A stretch of 64,000 nucleotides of DNA from Bacillota bacterium (GCA_023391275.1 JAEWBE010000063.1:1-64000), one strand, 5' to 3'; positions 53,123-62,813 are shown, numbered from the stretch's first letter. Made by a program: numbers and translations. Notes: generated from the sequence alone by a model not told the origin.

Positions 53123-54799
53123 ATGACAAAGAGAATTGTATCCATGGCCCTTGCTCTTGCGATGATGACAACCGTATTTGCCGGCTGCGGTAATGGCGGC
53201 GCCGCTTCTTCAGGTGCGGCTACATCTGCTGCCGCTTCGGCTGCGGAAAGCAAACCTGCGGAAGCCCAAACTTTGAGCGTGAGTCTCGGCTCCGAGCCTG
53301 AGACAATTGACCCGGCTTTAAATCAGGCTGCTGATGTTACGACAGTGATTCAGCATATGTTTGAAGGACTTACAAGGTATTCTTCGGACAAGAAGATTGT
53401 AAACGCCGAGGCAAAGGATATTAAAGTAAGCACCGACCGTAAGACTTATACCGTGACACTTCGTGACGACCTTAAATGGTCCGACGGCAAAGCGGTTACA
53501 GCAGGTGACTACGTATATGCATGGCAGAGAGTGGTTGATCCTAAGACAGCCTCTCAGTATGCTTATATTTTCGATCCCGTGCTCAATGCAACAGATATTT
53601 ATACCGGTAAAAATAAGGATATTACATCGCTTGGCGTAAAAGCGATCGATGACAAGACGCTGGAAATTAAACTTACAAATCCCTGCGCCTATTTCAACGA
53701 GCTTTTGTCCTTTACCGCGTACTATCCGGTCCGCAAGGATGTTGTTGAAGGCAATGACAAGTGGACGCAGGATCCTAAGACTTATATCTGCAACGGTCCG
53801 TATACGATGAAGGACTGGAGCCATAAGGAAAGCATTACCGTCACCAAGAATCCGAACTATTATGATGCAGACAAAGTGAAAATCGACAGCATAAAGTTTG
53901 TGCTTCTGGAAGATGACGGAGCAAGGCTTGCTGCTTATCAGAACGGCGAAATCAGCTTTGCCTATACCATTCCTGTTGAGGAAATGGCCGCATGGCAGGA
54001 TAAGCCGGACTTCCACAAGGATGATGACCTTGGAGTAAACTATGTTGAGTTCAATGTAAAGAAGAAGCCTTTTGACGACCCGAGGGTCAGGCAGGCTCTT
54101 TCCCTTGCAATTGACCGTAACTATATGGTAGAAAAGGTTACAAAAGAAAATCAGGTTCCTGCAGGCGGTTTTGTTCCGCTCGGCGCAACCGATGTTGATA
54201 CCACAAAGCAGTTCCGTCAGGTGGGCGGCGATTACTATTCCACAAAGGCTGAGGATTACGAGAAGAATGTAGCCGAAGCGAAAAAGCTTCTTGCTGATGC
54301 TGGCTACCCGGATGGCAAGGGATTCCCGACCTTCGAGTATTCCACCAACCCGAGCTCCAGCAATCAGGCAATGGCCGAGGCGCTTCAGAACATGTGGAAA
54401 ACGGAACTTGGTATTAACTGCACCATTACCCAGCAGGAATGGGCAGTATTTATCGATTCCCGCAACAAGGGTAATTTCTCAGTTTGCCGCGGCGCCTGGA
54501 GTGCCGACTATAACGATCCGGTTACTTTCCTTGATCTGTTCGTTACCGGCGGCGGCAACAATGACCCGAAATATTCCAATCCGGATTATGATAAACTCAT
54601 TGCTCAGGCGAAGTCCACTGATGACAATGCAGTCAGAATGCCTGCCCTGCATAAGGCAGAAGATCTGCTGATGAAGGATATGGCGGTCTCTCCGCTGTTC
54701 TTCCGTACGCGTACCTACCTGATGAGCCCCAACATTAAAGGCTATTATGGTTCCCCCTACGGGTTTGACTATTTTATGTACGCTACCATCGAAGGCTAA
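53123..54799 (+). CDS. oppA: Oligopeptide-binding lipoprotein, OppA type
   Basis: A 558-residue family-5 binding protein. Lipoprotein signal MTKRIVSMALALAMMTTVFAGC with lipobox VFAGC; then an Ala/Ser-rich linker and SLGSEPETIDPALNQ, the family signature. LRDDLKWSDGKAVTAGDYVYAW and YFIDE-type peptide-contact segments follow. It completes a five-gene peptide transporter; its place at the 3' end next to a terminator lets it be expressed at its own level. The lone binding protein at 10434 has similar architecture. Confidence 0.95.
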   Translation: MTKRIVSMALALAMMTTVFAGCGNGGAASSGAATSAAASAAESKPAEAQTLSVSLGSEPETIDPALNQAADVTTVIQHMFEGLTRYSSDKKIVNAEAKDIKVSTDRKTYTVTLRDDLKWSDGKAVTAGDYVYAWQRVVDPKTASQYAYIFDPVLNATDIYTGKNKDITSLGVKAIDDKTLEIKLTNPCAYFNELLSFTAYYPVRKDVVEGNDKWTQDPKTYICNGPYTMKDWSHKESITVTKNPNYYDADKVKIDSIKFVLLEDDGARLAAYQNGEISFAYTIPVEEMAAWQDKPDFHKDDDLGVNYVEFNVKKKPFDDPRVRQALSLAIDRNYMVEKVTKENQVPAGGFVPLGATDVDTTKQFRQVGGDYYSTKAEDYEKNVAEAKKLLADAGYPDGKGFPTFEYSTNPSSSNQAMAEALQNMWKTELGINCTITQQEWAVFIDSRNKGNFSVCRGAWSADYNDPVTFLDLFVTGGGNNDPKYSNPDYDKLIAQAKSTDDNAVRMPALHKAEDLLMKDMAVSPLFFRTRTYLMSPNIKGYYGSPYGFDYFMYATIEG

Positions 54800-54821
54800 G
54801 TCATCGCGGTTTCAAATTCAG

Positions 54822-54850
54822 GGCGCTTCCCTTTTGGGAAGCGCCTTTTT
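54822..54850 (+). terminator. Terminator of the opp operon
   Basis: GGCGCTTCCC-TTTT-GGGAAGCGCC followed by TTTTT, perfect stem. Confidence 0.95.
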
Positions 54851-55058
54851 CATTTCGCATAATAATAGTAAATGGTGCCGCGGATCAAAGGGTATTCTTT
54901 ATTGCTTCCGTTTAACAATTTAAAGTAATACATAAGCGATATATTTGCAATTTATATAAATTACAGCTTCATATTTGTTCTTAAAATTCTTGAAAAACAA
55001 GACAAAACTGTTGAATAAGACGATATTTGAAAATATGACGAATAATCGGGATTTCCAG

Positions 55059-55087
55059 TTGCAAATTTTAAAAATCAGTAGTATAAT
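55059..55087 (+). promoter_or_regulatory. Promoter of the liv operon
   Basis: TTGCAA (55059-55064), 17-base spacer, TATAAT (55082-55087). The leader runs about 110 bases to livJ. The AT-rich DNA between the opp terminator and this promoter shows nothing else. Confidence 0.65.
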
Positions 55088-55123
55088 CTAAACTATTAAA
55101 TTACTTTAGTGGGTAGAAACGCA

Positions 55124-55156
55124 AGCCGCGTGACGTACAGTGACTCGGCTCTTTTT
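55124..55156 (+). promoter_or_regulatory. Possible attenuator hairpin in the livJ leader
   Basis: AGCCG at 55124 pairs with CGGCT at 55146 and is followed by CTTTTTATA. The loop contains the direct repeat GTGAC-GTACA-GTGAC. Terminator-like position between promoter and gene suggests regulated read-through; the short stem keeps confidence low. Confidence 0.4.
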
Positions 55157-55205
55157 ATACACTAAAACTCTTTGAAAGACAATAATTACTTGGGAGGTTA
55201 TTAAC

Positions 55206-56414
55206 ATGAAAAAGCGTTTTTTGGCGGCGGCACTTGCGGCGGTCATGCTTACGGTCTCTGCGACGGGCTGTGCGCAAAATGGCGGTACGGCTTCTGCGGC
55301 GGCGAGCGGTGCGGCGGCCAGCACAACTGCAGCCAGTACGGCTGCTGCAACAGGTGAGACAATAAAAATCGGCGGCCTTGCTCCGCTGACCGGCAGCGTA
55401 TCCGTGTATGGCATTGCAACAAACAATGGTGCCAAACTTGCTGTGGATGCGGCAAATAAAGCCGGCGGGATACTTGGCAAACAAATTCAATATATTCCAT
55501 ACGATGAAAAAGGCGACGCCACAGAAGCGGTTAATGCCTATAACAAGCTTGTACAAAATGACAAGGTTGTTGCGCTGGTCGGCGATGTTACCTCGACCCC
55601 ATGCCTTGCGGTGGCACAGGCGGCGGTAAAAGATAATCTTCCCATGATCACTGCAACTGCGACCGCGGCGGATGTTACCACAACAGGCGAAAATGTTTTC
55701 CGTGCCTGCGTTACCGACCCGTTCCAGGGCGAACTGATGGCATCCTATTCCGCAAAGAAGCTTGGTGCCAAAACCGCTGCAATCCTTTACAACATGGCGG
55801 ATGACTATTCGCTGGGTGTCGCGGAAGCTTATAAGAAGGCTGCGACCGATGCGGGAATCAGCATTGTTGCGGAAGAAAAATACCAGACCAACGACGTTGA
55901 TTTTAAGAGCCAGCTCACTTCCATTAAAGCAAAGAATCCGGACGTTCTGTTTATTCCGGTTTATTATCAGGATGTTGCTTTGATTTCCGTTCAGGCCAAA
56001 CAGGTTGGCATAACAGCCAAGATGATGGGTGTTGACGGCTGGGACGGCGTTCTTGATAAAATTGACAAGAGCAATGTCAGCGCGGTAAACGATACGTACT
56101 TCTGCAGCCAGTATACCGCAGAGAGCACCGATCAGAATGTTCAGGACTTTATCAAGAATTACAAAACCACTTACAGCGCGGAACCAAATATGTTTGCAGT
56201 CCTTGGCTATGATGCCATGAACATGATGATTGAAGCAATCAAGACGGCGGGTTCCACAGACCCCGATGCGATTATCAAGGCAATGGCTGCGCTGAAGTTC
56301 AAGGGCTTAACCGGCGACATTACCTTCGATGCGGATCGCAATCCGGTCAAAACCTGCGCGATTATCTCAATTAAAGACGGCGCATACAAGTTCGTCGAAT
56401 ATTATAATAAATAA
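55206..56414 (+). CDS. livJ: Branched-chain amino-acid-binding lipoprotein
   Basis: A 402-residue periplasmic-type binding protein of the Leu/Ile/Val family (peripla_BP_6). Lipoprotein signal MKKRFLAAALAAVMLTVSATGC, an Ala/Ser/Thr-rich linker, then IKIGGLAPLTGSVSVYGIAT and the typical GDVTSTPCLAVA, DYSLGVAEAYKK and GYDAMNMMIEAI blocks. First gene of the livJHMGF operon; a terminator between it and livH should make it more abundant than the membrane components. Confidence 0.94.
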   Translation: MKKRFLAAALAAVMLTVSATGCAQNGGTASAAASGAAASTTAASTAAATGETIKIGGLAPLTGSVSVYGIATNNGAKLAVDAANKAGGILGKQIQYIPYDEKGDATEAVNAYNKLVQNDKVVALVGDVTSTPCLAVAQAAVKDNLPMITATATAADVTTTGENVFRACVTDPFQGELMASYSAKKLGAKTAAILYNMADDYSLGVAEAYKKAATDAGISIVAEEKYQTNDVDFKSQLTSIKAKNPDVLFIPVYYQDVALISVQAKQVGITAKMMGVDGWDGVLDKIDKSNVSAVNDTYFCSQYTAESTDQNVQDFIKNYKTTYSAEPNMFAVLGYDAMNMMIEAIKTAGSTDPDAIIKAMAALKFKGLTGDITFDADRNPVKTCAIISIKDGAYKFVEYYNK

Positions 56415-56445
56415 TTCGGCTCCAAAAACAGAATTTACCTATCCG

Positions 56446-56477
56446 AAAAGAGGGCGAATTAATTCCCCCTCTTTTTT
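56446..56477 (+). terminator. Partial terminator between livJ and livH
   Basis: AAAAGAGGG-CGAATTAATTCC-CCCTCTTTTTT. An intergenic intrinsic terminator inside an operon, expected to favour the binding protein over the permease genes. Confidence 0.75.
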
Positions 56478-56506
56478 GGATTATATCAACGTAGGAAGGT
56501 GCAGTA

Positions 56507-57388
56507 ATGGATTTTTTATCTCAGATCATCAACGGCCTGGGCATCGGCAGCATTTATGCTTTGGTCGCACTTGGTTACAGCATGGTTTACGGCATCGTAC
56601 AACTGATTAATTTTGCGCACGGCGATATCATTATGGTCGGCGCATATGTTACATATCTTGTTTTAGTTGTAGCCGGTATTCCGCTTTGGGCTGCAATTCT
56701 GGCATCCATTGTCTTTTGCATGCTTGCCGGTGTTTTTATTGAACGCGTGGCCTATCGCCGCCTGCTTAACATGGGGGCGCCGCGTATTTCGCTGCTGATT
56801 ACTGCCATTGGTGTCAGCATCTTCCTGCAAAATTTGTCGCAGCTCCTGTTCAGCTCTTCCGGAAAATCGATGCCGAATCTTTTCCCGAATCAGCCGATTT
56901 CGTTTGGCGGCGTTCAGATCAGCACTATCGCAGCGATCAATATCGGCACATCCGTTGTGCTGATGGCGCTGCTGCAGTTGCTGGTGGGGAAGACAAAGAT
57001 GGGCAAGGCAATGCGCGCGACTTCGGAAGACGCGGATGCGGCTAAGCTGATGGGTATTAATACCAATACGACCATAGCCTTTACCTTCGGCACAGGTTCT
57101 GCGCTTGCGGCGGTCGGCGCGGTTCTGTATTGCAGCGCATATCCGATGATCACCCCCTATATGGGCGGTATGCTCGGTCTGAAAGCCTTTGTCGCCGCTG
57201 TTTTGGGCGGGATTGGCAGCATCCCGGGCGCGATGCTCGGCGGTTATATGATCGGCGTAGCTGAAAGCCTTACCAAGGCGGCCGGCGGTTCACAGATTAC
57301 CGATGCTGTTGTGTTTGGAATTTTAATAATTGTTTTACTGGTAAAGCCGGCCGGCCTGCTCGGTAAAAATGTAAGAGAAAAGGTTTAA
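56507..57388 (+). CDS. livH: Branched-chain amino-acid ABC permease
   Basis: A 293-residue polytopic permease of the LivH family: QIINGLGIGSIYALVALGYSMVYG at the N-terminus, NFAHGDIIMVGAYV, and the coupling region MRATSEDADAAKLMGINTN. ATG 56507 after GGAAGG. The partner permease follows 13 bases downstream. Confidence 0.95.
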   Translation: MDFLSQIINGLGIGSIYALVALGYSMVYGIVQLINFAHGDIIMVGAYVTYLVLVVAGIPLWAAILASIVFCMLAGVFIERVAYRRLLNMGAPRISLLITAIGVSIFLQNLSQLLFSSSGKSMPNLFPNQPISFGGVQISTIAAINIGTSVVLMALLQLLVGKTKMGKAMRATSEDADAAKLMGINTNTTIAFTFGTGSALAAVGAVLYCSAYPMITPYMGGMLGLKAFVAAVLGGIGSIPGAMLGGYMIGVAESLTKAAGGSQITDAVVFGILIIVLLVKPAGLLGKNVREKV

Positions 57389-57401
57389 GGGGGCGGCAGT
57401 G

Positions 57402-58409
57402 ATGACAAAAAAGAAATTGATATCCTACGCCGTGAACCTTGTTCTGGTGCTTGCACTTTACGGCGTGCTTGGCAGTTTGATCAGCAGCGGTGCCATTAAC
57501 CGTTACTACGGCGGCATTAATACGATGGTTTGCATCAATATTATTCTGACGGTCAGCCTGAACCTTGCCAGCGGCTTTTTGGGCCAACTGGTTCTGGGTC
57601 ATGCGGGCTTTATGTCTGTCGGCGCGTATGCCGCGTCCCTGTTTACGATGTACTCCGGCCTTCCGATCGCTGTTTCCTTTCCCATTGCCCTTGTTTTGGG
57701 CGGATTGGTTGCGGCGCTGTTCGGCGTAATTATCGGCGTTCCCGCTCTGCGGCTTAAAGGCGATTACCTTGCCATTATCACCATGGGTTTTGGCGAAATT
57801 ATCCGGGTTTTGATTCTGGCAATGCCGTTTACCGGCGGTGCGCGCGGATTGCGCGGCATTCCCTCCATGGTGGCGAAAGGCAGTTCGGCGAATCCGCAGC
57901 TGGTTACCTTCTCGTATGTATTTTTTATCGCTGTTCTGACTGTTTTTGTTATCTTTTCCTTTATTAAATCACGCCACGGGCGCGCTGTTATTGCAATTCG
58001 CGAGGATGAAATTGCAGCGGAGGCTTCGGGCATCAATACGACCTATTACAAATTGCTTGCTTTTATTTTGGCCGCCTTCTTCGCGGGAATCGCCGGCGGG
58101 CTGTACGCTCACCATATCGGCGTTTTGAATCCCGCCAAGTTCGACTTCAACTATTCGGTGGAAATTCTGGTCATGGTTGTGCTGGGCGGTATGGGTTCCA
58201 TTACCGGTTCGGTTATTTCCGCAACGGTGCTCACCATTTTGCCGGAACTGCTGCGTCAGTTCTCCGATTACCGCATGCTGGCCTATTCTATCATTTTAAT
58301 TGTTGTAATGCTCTTTAAACCATCCGGCCTTTTGGGTCAGCACGAGATTTCGCTGAAAAAGACAATAGAGCGTTTCATGGTAAAGCGCGAAGCGCCGAAG
58401 GAGGGTTGA
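57402..58409 (+). CDS. livM: Branched-chain amino-acid ABC permease
   Basis: A 335-residue LivM-family permease: NLASGFLGQLVLGHAGFMSVGAY, LRLKGDYLAIITMGFGEI and the coupling helix IAIREDEIAAEASGINTTYYK. ATG 57402 is preferred over the adjacent GTG because GGGGG lies eight bases before it. A basic C-terminal tail ends the protein. Confidence 0.95.
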   Translation: MTKKKLISYAVNLVLVLALYGVLGSLISSGAINRYYGGINTMVCINIILTVSLNLASGFLGQLVLGHAGFMSVGAYAASLFTMYSGLPIAVSFPIALVLGGLVAALFGVIIGVPALRLKGDYLAIITMGFGEIIRVLILAMPFTGGARGLRGIPSMVAKGSSANPQLVTFSYVFFIAVLTVFVIFSFIKSRHGRAVIAIREDEIAAEASGINTTYYKLLAFILAAFFAGIAGGLYAHHIGVLNPAKFDFNYSVEILVMVVLGGMGSITGSVISATVLTILPELLRQFSDYRMLAYSIILIVVMLFKPSGLLGQHEISLKKTIERFMVKREAPKEG

Positions 58410-58412
58410 TCA

Positions 58413-59174
58413 ATGTCTGTTCTTGAAACGAAAAATCTGGGCATTTCCTTTGGCGGTCTTCAGGCTTTGCAGGACGTGCATTTTTCTATTGATAAAGGGG
58501 AAATTATCGGTTTGATCGGTCCGAACGGCGCGGGTAAAACCACGGTGTTCAATCTGCTCACCGATGTTTATATGCCATCCGAGGGTGTGATTGAGCTGGA
58601 TGGCGACAGCATTGTCGGCAAAAAAACATATCAGATTACACAGAACGGAATTGCAAGGACATTCCAGAATATCCGGCTTTTTAAGGATATTTCGGTCATT
58701 GACAACGTAAAAATCGCGATGAACAGTCAGATGAAGTATTCCGTTTTAGCCGGGATTTTCCGCTTCCCTTCTTATCGCCGGGAAGAAAAGGAAGTCTCCA
58801 AACGCGCCCACGAGCTGCTGAAAGTTTTTAGCCTTGACGGCCATGCTCATGATATGGCGAAGAATCTTCCATACGGCCAGCAGCGCAAGCTGGAAATTGC
58901 ACGTGCCCTTGCCACCAATCCAAAGGTTCTGCTTCTTGATGAGCCCGCTGCCGGTATGAATCCCACAGAAACGATGGAACTGATGGAAACAATCATGCTG
59001 ATCCGTGATAAATTTAAAATTGCGATTTTGCTTATTGAACATGATATGAATTTCGTTATGGGTATCTGTGAGCATATTGTGGTTTTGGATTACGGCAGAA
59101 TCATTGCCGAAGGCAGTGCGGAAGAAGTGCGCCGGAATCCCAAGGTGATTGCGGCGTATCTTGGAGGTGAATAA
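58413..59174 (+). CDS. livG: Branched-chain amino-acid ABC ATP-binding protein
   Basis: A 253-residue ATPase of the LivG type. Walker [27 protein letters not shown] (Q-loop), [16 protein letters not shown] (signature, with YG replacing SG as is usual in LivG), Walker [14 protein letters not shown] and switch His [10 protein letters not shown]. Three bases separate it from livM. Confidence 0.96.
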   Translation: MSVLETKNLGISFGGLQALQDVHFSIDKGEIIGLIGPNGAGKTTVFNLLTDVYMPSEGVIELDGDSIVGKKTYQITQNGIARTFQNIRLFKDISVIDNVKIAMNSQMKYSVLAGIFRFPSYRREEKEVSKRAHELLKVFSLDGHAHDMAKNLPYGQQRKLEIARALATNPKVLLLDEPAAGMNPTETMELMETIMLIRDKFKIAILLIEHDMNFVMGICEHIVVLDYGRIIAEGSAEEVRRNPKVIAAYLGGE

Positions 59175-59175
59175 T

Positions 59176-59889
59176 ATGGGAGTCATGCTGTCGGTTAAAA
59201 ATTTAGAAGTTTATTACGGCTCCATTCATGCGATAAAGGATATTTCTTTCGAAGTCGGGGAAGGTGAAATTGTAACCCTGATCGGTGCCAACGGCGCCGG
59301 AAAGACCACGACGCTTCATTCTATTTCCGGCCTTGTCAAACCGAAAAGCGGCGAAATCACGTTTTGCGGCAGCAACTTGCGCACTACGGACGCATACAAG
59401 ATTATCAAACTCGGTCTGGCACAAGTTCCGGAAGGAAGAAGAATTTTCTCAAAAATGACGGTGCAGGAAAATCTTGAGATGGGCGCTTACATCCGTAAAG
59501 ACGGGGATCAGATACAAAAAGATTACGATAAGGTATTTGAGCGTCTTCCCCGCTTGAAGGAACGCCGCAAACAGGTTGCGGGGACTTTGAGCGGCGGGGA
59601 GCAGCAGATGCTTGCAATCGGGCGCGCTTTAATGTGCAACCCGAAAATGCTGCTCCTTGACGAGCCGTCCATGGGGCTTTCTCCTCTTCTTGTAAATGAA
59701 ATTTTCAGTATTATCCGCGATGTAAACCAGTCCGGTGTGACGGTGCTTCTGGTGGAACAAAATGCAAAAAAAGCGCTGGAAATTGCCAACCGCGCTTATG
59801 TGCTTGAAACCGGAGCGATTGCCATGGAAGGCGACGCGGATGAGCTGGCCAATAACGAAAAAGTGCAAAGAGCTTATCTTGGCGGTTGA
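59176..59889 (+). CDS. livF: Branched-chain amino-acid ABC ATP-binding protein
   Basis: A 237-residue ATPase of the LivF type. Walker A GANGAGKTTTLHSI, QVPEGRRIFSKMTVQENL, signature LSGGEQQMLAIGRAL, Walker B MLLLDEPSMGLSP and VLLVEQNAKKAL, where Glu-Gln replaces the switch His as is normal for LivF. ATG 59176 after TTGGAGG is used; an in-frame start at 59149 lies within livG. Confidence 0.96.
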   Translation: MGVMLSVKNLEVYYGSIHAIKDISFEVGEGEIVTLIGANGAGKTTTLHSISGLVKPKSGEITFCGSNLRTTDAYKIIKLGLAQVPEGRRIFSKMTVQENLEMGAYIRKDGDQIQKDYDKVFERLPRLKERRKQVAGTLSGGEQQMLAIGRALMCNPKMLLLDEPSMGLSPLLVNEIFSIIRDVNQSGVTVLLVEQNAKKALEIANRAYVLETGAIAMEGDADELANNEKVQRAYLGG

Positions 59890-59909
59890 TTCAATCTGAT
59901 AAAAGCAGG

Positions 59910-59937
59910 TACGGCGGGAGCGAAAGCTCCCGCCGTA
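59910..59937 (+). terminator. Terminator of the liv operon
   Basis: TACGGCGGGAGC-GAAA-GCTCCCGCCGTA followed by TTTG; perfect 12-base stem. It also ends eight bases from the convergent SpoIID-like gene. Confidence 0.85.
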
Positions 59938-59944
59938 TTTGATG

Positions 59945-61009
59945 TTATGTATTTATTGTCGTCAACGTGGTGTTTGGGTAATACCACGACAGAATCTGCC
60001 GGTAGTCCGAACCCTGGTTAGCCATGTACTCCGCTCCGGCCTGACTCATGCCTACGCCGTGACCGTAGCCCGTTACACGGAAAGTAAAGCTTCCGTTGGC
60101 AAAGGTTACGGTGAAGTTTGCCGAACGAAGCCCGAAAACGGTGCGGGCCGTGTTGCCGGTTACGGTGGCTCCGCCAATCTGGATGCTTATTACCGAGCCT
60201 GCAGTGGTGCGCTTGATTTCGCCGACCCAGCCGGCGGCGTCGCCGCCGAGGTTCGCTTTGGGAGCGGCTTTCAGTGCGGCGGCCTTGAATTGCTCCGCAG
60301 TCATGGTGACCGTTGTCTGATAGCCGCCCGCAAACGCGTCCCCGGGGCTGGCGACGGAGATCAGGTAGGTTCGTTTGCCGCCCCAGATTTCCTCGGAGGT
60401 TTCGGTTTTGCCGGAGGAGATAGCGAAATAGGTCGCGTCAATCAGCTCGTCACCGCTTTTTAACACCTGACCGTAAACCGCGGTTACCGCCTGGGTTAAT
60501 TTACTGTAATCTTCATTAAAATTGCTGCCCCAGCGTGACTGCATCTGTTCCTTCGTGACATAAATCTTCCAGTTTTGGGTGTCAGCCGAGAAGTCCGCAC
60601 CGTTGAGTGACGAGTTGGGCTTTAGCCGCTGCTGCTGGCGAAGATGGCTGTAATAAGTGTAAGCGGCCACCCCCTGAGCTTTCAGTGCTTCCAGCGGAGC
60701 GGTGGGGGACATTTCGGCCGCAATCGCACCGTAGAGGAAGCTGCGGTCGTCGGCGTTAATGACTTTTCCGCTTGTCGTATCCAAAATTTTAAATCCTGTC
60801 CCGCTTTGCTGCGCTTGTGGCGCGGCGCTCTGCTGATTTTGCTGCTGCGACTCTCGCGGCTGTTGCGATTGCTGCGACTGCTGTGACTGCGGCTGTGATG
60901 AAGTTCCGGTCTTGTCCGGTATTTTCCTGCCCATTGACAGAAAGGGGGCGAGAAATAGAATCAGGAACAACAGGAAAGCCAGCAACATTTTACCTTTCAT
61001 TTTTTTCAT
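59945..61009 (-). CDS. SpoIID/LytB-domain protein (sporulation peptidoglycan enzyme family)
   Basis: About 354 residues from ATG 61009, which has GGAG upstream; an in-frame upstream ATG at 61048 lacks one. One N-terminal membrane helix (about 8-28) is followed by a Gln/Ser-rich linker (about 45-80), then a SpoIID domain: LYGAIAAEMSPTAPLEALKAQGVAAYTYY, GYGHGVGMSQAGAEYMA with the conserved His and QILSWYYPNTTL at the end. SpoIID is a lytic transglycosylase acting during engulfment; LytB-type relatives occur outside sporulation, so this may be SpoIID itself or a paralogue. Monocistronic. Confidence 0.88.
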   Translation of the reverse strand: MKKMKGKMLLAFLLFLILFLAPFLSMGRKIPDKTGTSSQPQSQQSQQSQQPRESQQQNQQSAAPQAQQSGTGFKILDTTSGKVINADDRSFLYGAIAAEMSPTAPLEALKAQGVAAYTYYSHLRQQQRLKPNSSLNGADFSADTQNWKIYVTKEQMQSRWGSNFNEDYSKLTQAVTAVYGQVLKSGDELIDATYFAISSGKTETSEEIWGGKRTYLISVASPGDAFAGGYQTTVTMTAEQFKAAALKAAPKANLGGDAAGWVGEIKRTTAGSVISIQIGGATVTGNTARTVFGLRSANFTVTFANGSFTFRVTGYGHGVGMSQAGAEYMANQGSDYRQILSWYYPNTTLTTINT

Positions 61010-61313
61010 CCACCATTTCTCCGCGCGGTTATGCTTTATGACAGCCAAACGGTTTTTGCGCGGGAATCCGCCGGCTTGCCTGCAGCCATCAATGCGCTCA
61101 TGCGAATTGAAAGGCGCTCTTTTTGAAATTTGCCTGATTTTTCTGAATAGTCATATTCCTGCATGGGGATTACATCTTACATTTTACATTTATGACTTGT
61201 AAATTATTCATATTTCTATAATTATATTTCATTGTTTGTTAAAAAAACGGGAAATTATGAAATATTAAATAGTTTTTGCTGCAAAATTGCTCAGGATGTA
61301 TTCACCTGGCTGC

Positions 61314-61342
61314 TTGACTTTATGGGTTCAGTGATATAAAAT
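61314..61342 (+). promoter_or_regulatory. Promoter of citrate synthase
   Basis: TTGACT (61314-61319), 17-base spacer, TAAAAT (61337-61342). Confidence 0.65.
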
Positions 61343-61372
61343 AATAAAAAGATTTCGTGGAAGATGTGTTGC

Positions 61373-61413
61373 ACCCGCCGTTTTTTTATCACGCGGAACG
61401 GCGGTGTTTTTTA
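61373..61413 (+). terminator. Terminator-like hairpin in the gltA leader (possible attenuator)
   Basis: CACCCGCCG at 61373 pairs with CGGCGGTG at 61400-61407 (one bulged C) and is followed by TTTTTT. It sits about 25 bases after the predicted transcription start and 30 bases before the gltA ATG. Confidence 0.6.
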
Positions 61414-61442
61414 CAGCTTGCGTGAGGGAAAGGTGTGCTGAA

Positions 61443-62813
61443 ATGGCGGATATCATTCTTGAAAATCACAATCCGGGGCTCGAGAGCCTTTGCAATGAGT
61501 TCCGGGCCAACAATAAGATTCCACCGGAAAAATTCGAGTTATATCAGGTAAAGCGCGGTCTGCGCAACCCGGATGGCACGGGAGTAATGGCTGGCCTTAC
61601 CAGAATTTGCAACGTGCACGGTTATTTAATCGCCGACGGCGACCGTATTCCGGATGTAGGCAAACTGACTTATCGCGGTATTGATGTAAACGATATTGTG
61701 GACGGCTGCATTGCGGAAAATCGTTTCGGCTTTGAAGAGGTTGCGTGGCTCCTGCTGTTCGGTGAACTGCCCAGTCAGGTACAGCTCAAGAATTTTTGCA
61801 ATATTTTGAACAGCTACCGTGAACTGCCCGAGTATTTCGCCGAGGATATGATCATCAAGGCCCCGTCTAAAAATATTATGAACAAACTGGCACGTTCCGT
61901 TCTGGCTCTTTATTCTTATGACGATGATCCGGATGAGACTTCATTGGAAAATAATATGCGCCAGGCAATTCAGCTGATTGCCCGCATGCCGACGATTATG
62001 ACCTATGCCTATCAGGTGAAGCGCCGTCATTTTGATAAACAAAGCATGTATTTCCATCCGATTGATCCCAGCCATTCCACCGCGCAGGCGATTCTGAATG
62101 CCATCCGGCCGGATCGGGCATTTACCGACGAGGAAGCCAAGCTGCTGGATCTTTGCCTGATTCTGCACGCGGAACATGGCGGCGGCAATAACTCAACCTT
62201 TACGGCACGCGTGCTTTCTTCCACCGGCACGGATATTTACTCCGCCATCTCGGCTGCCATCGGTTCCCTCAAAGGACCCAAACATGGCGGCGCAAACCAT
62301 CGCGTGATGATGATGATGGATGATATCATGAAAAATGTGCATAATTGGGAAGACGAAGTTGAACTGGAAAGTTATCTTGAAAAAATAGTAAGCAGGGAAG
62401 CGGGCGACCATTCCGGGCTGATTTATGGCATGGGCCACGCAGTTTACACGCTGTCTGACCCGCGTGCCGTAATTTTAAAGGAAAAAGCACATAAAATGGC
62501 CGACGAGCGTGATATGCTGAAAAAATTCGACCTGTTTGAACGGGTGGAAAAGCTTTCCCCCGACGTGTTTGCAAAAGTCAAAGGGGACAATAAGGTGATT
62601 TCGGCAAACGTTGATTTTTATTCCGGCCTTGTTTACGAGATGCTCGGAATGCCAAGCGACCTTTACACCCCGCTTTTCGCTGTCTCACGGATTGCGGGCT
62701 GGTGCGCCCACCGTATGGAGGAAATGGAAACCTGCGGAAGAATCATGCGTCCGGCTTACCGCTCCCTTTCCAAAAGCAAATCTTATGTTCCGATTGAAGA
62801 AAGAAATGAATGA
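61443..62813 (+). CDS. gltA: Citrate synthase
   Basis: A 456-residue citrate synthase, condensing acetyl-CoA and oxaloacetate. Visible blocks: GKLTYRGIDVNDIVDG, LHAEHGGGNNSTFTARV (catalytic His), GPKHGGANHRVM (second His), GMGHAVYTLSDPRA with the third substrate His, and NVDFYSGLVYEMLG with the catalytic Asp. ATG 61443 is chosen over the upstream in-frame codon at 61404, which lies inside the leader hairpin. In fermentative clostridia it supplies 2-oxoglutarate for glutamate. A 2-methylcitrate synthase cannot be excluded. Confidence 0.95.
   Translation: MADIILENHNPGLESLCNEFRANNKIPPEKFELYQVKRGLRNPDGTGVMAGLTRICNVHGYLIADGDRIPDVGKLTYRGIDVNDIVDGCIAENRFGFEEVAWLLLFGELPSQVQLKNFCNILNSYRELPEYFAEDMIIKAPSKNIMNKLARSVLALYSYDDDPDETSLENNMRQAIQLIARMPTIMTYAYQVKRRHFDKQSMYFHPIDPSHSTAQAILNAIRPDRAFTDEEAKLLDLCLILHAEHGGGNNSTFTARVLSSTGTDIYSAISAAIGSLKGPKHGGANHRVMMMMDDIMKNVHNWEDEVELESYLEKIVSREAGDHSGLIYGMGHAVYTLSDPRAVILKEKAHKMADERDMLKKFDLFERVEKLSPDVFAKVKGDNKVISANVDFYSGLVYEMLGMPSDLYTPLFAVSRIAGWCAHRMEEMETCGRIMRPAYRSLSKSKSYVPIEERNE

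Larger units (their letters stand above)
61010..61442. other. Divergent intergenic region between the spoIID-like gene and gltA
   Basis: A 433-base gap. It holds the gltA promoter (61314-61342) and the terminator-like hairpin at 61373-61413; the remainder is AT-rich with no ORF supported by a ribosome site. Confidence 0.5.
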
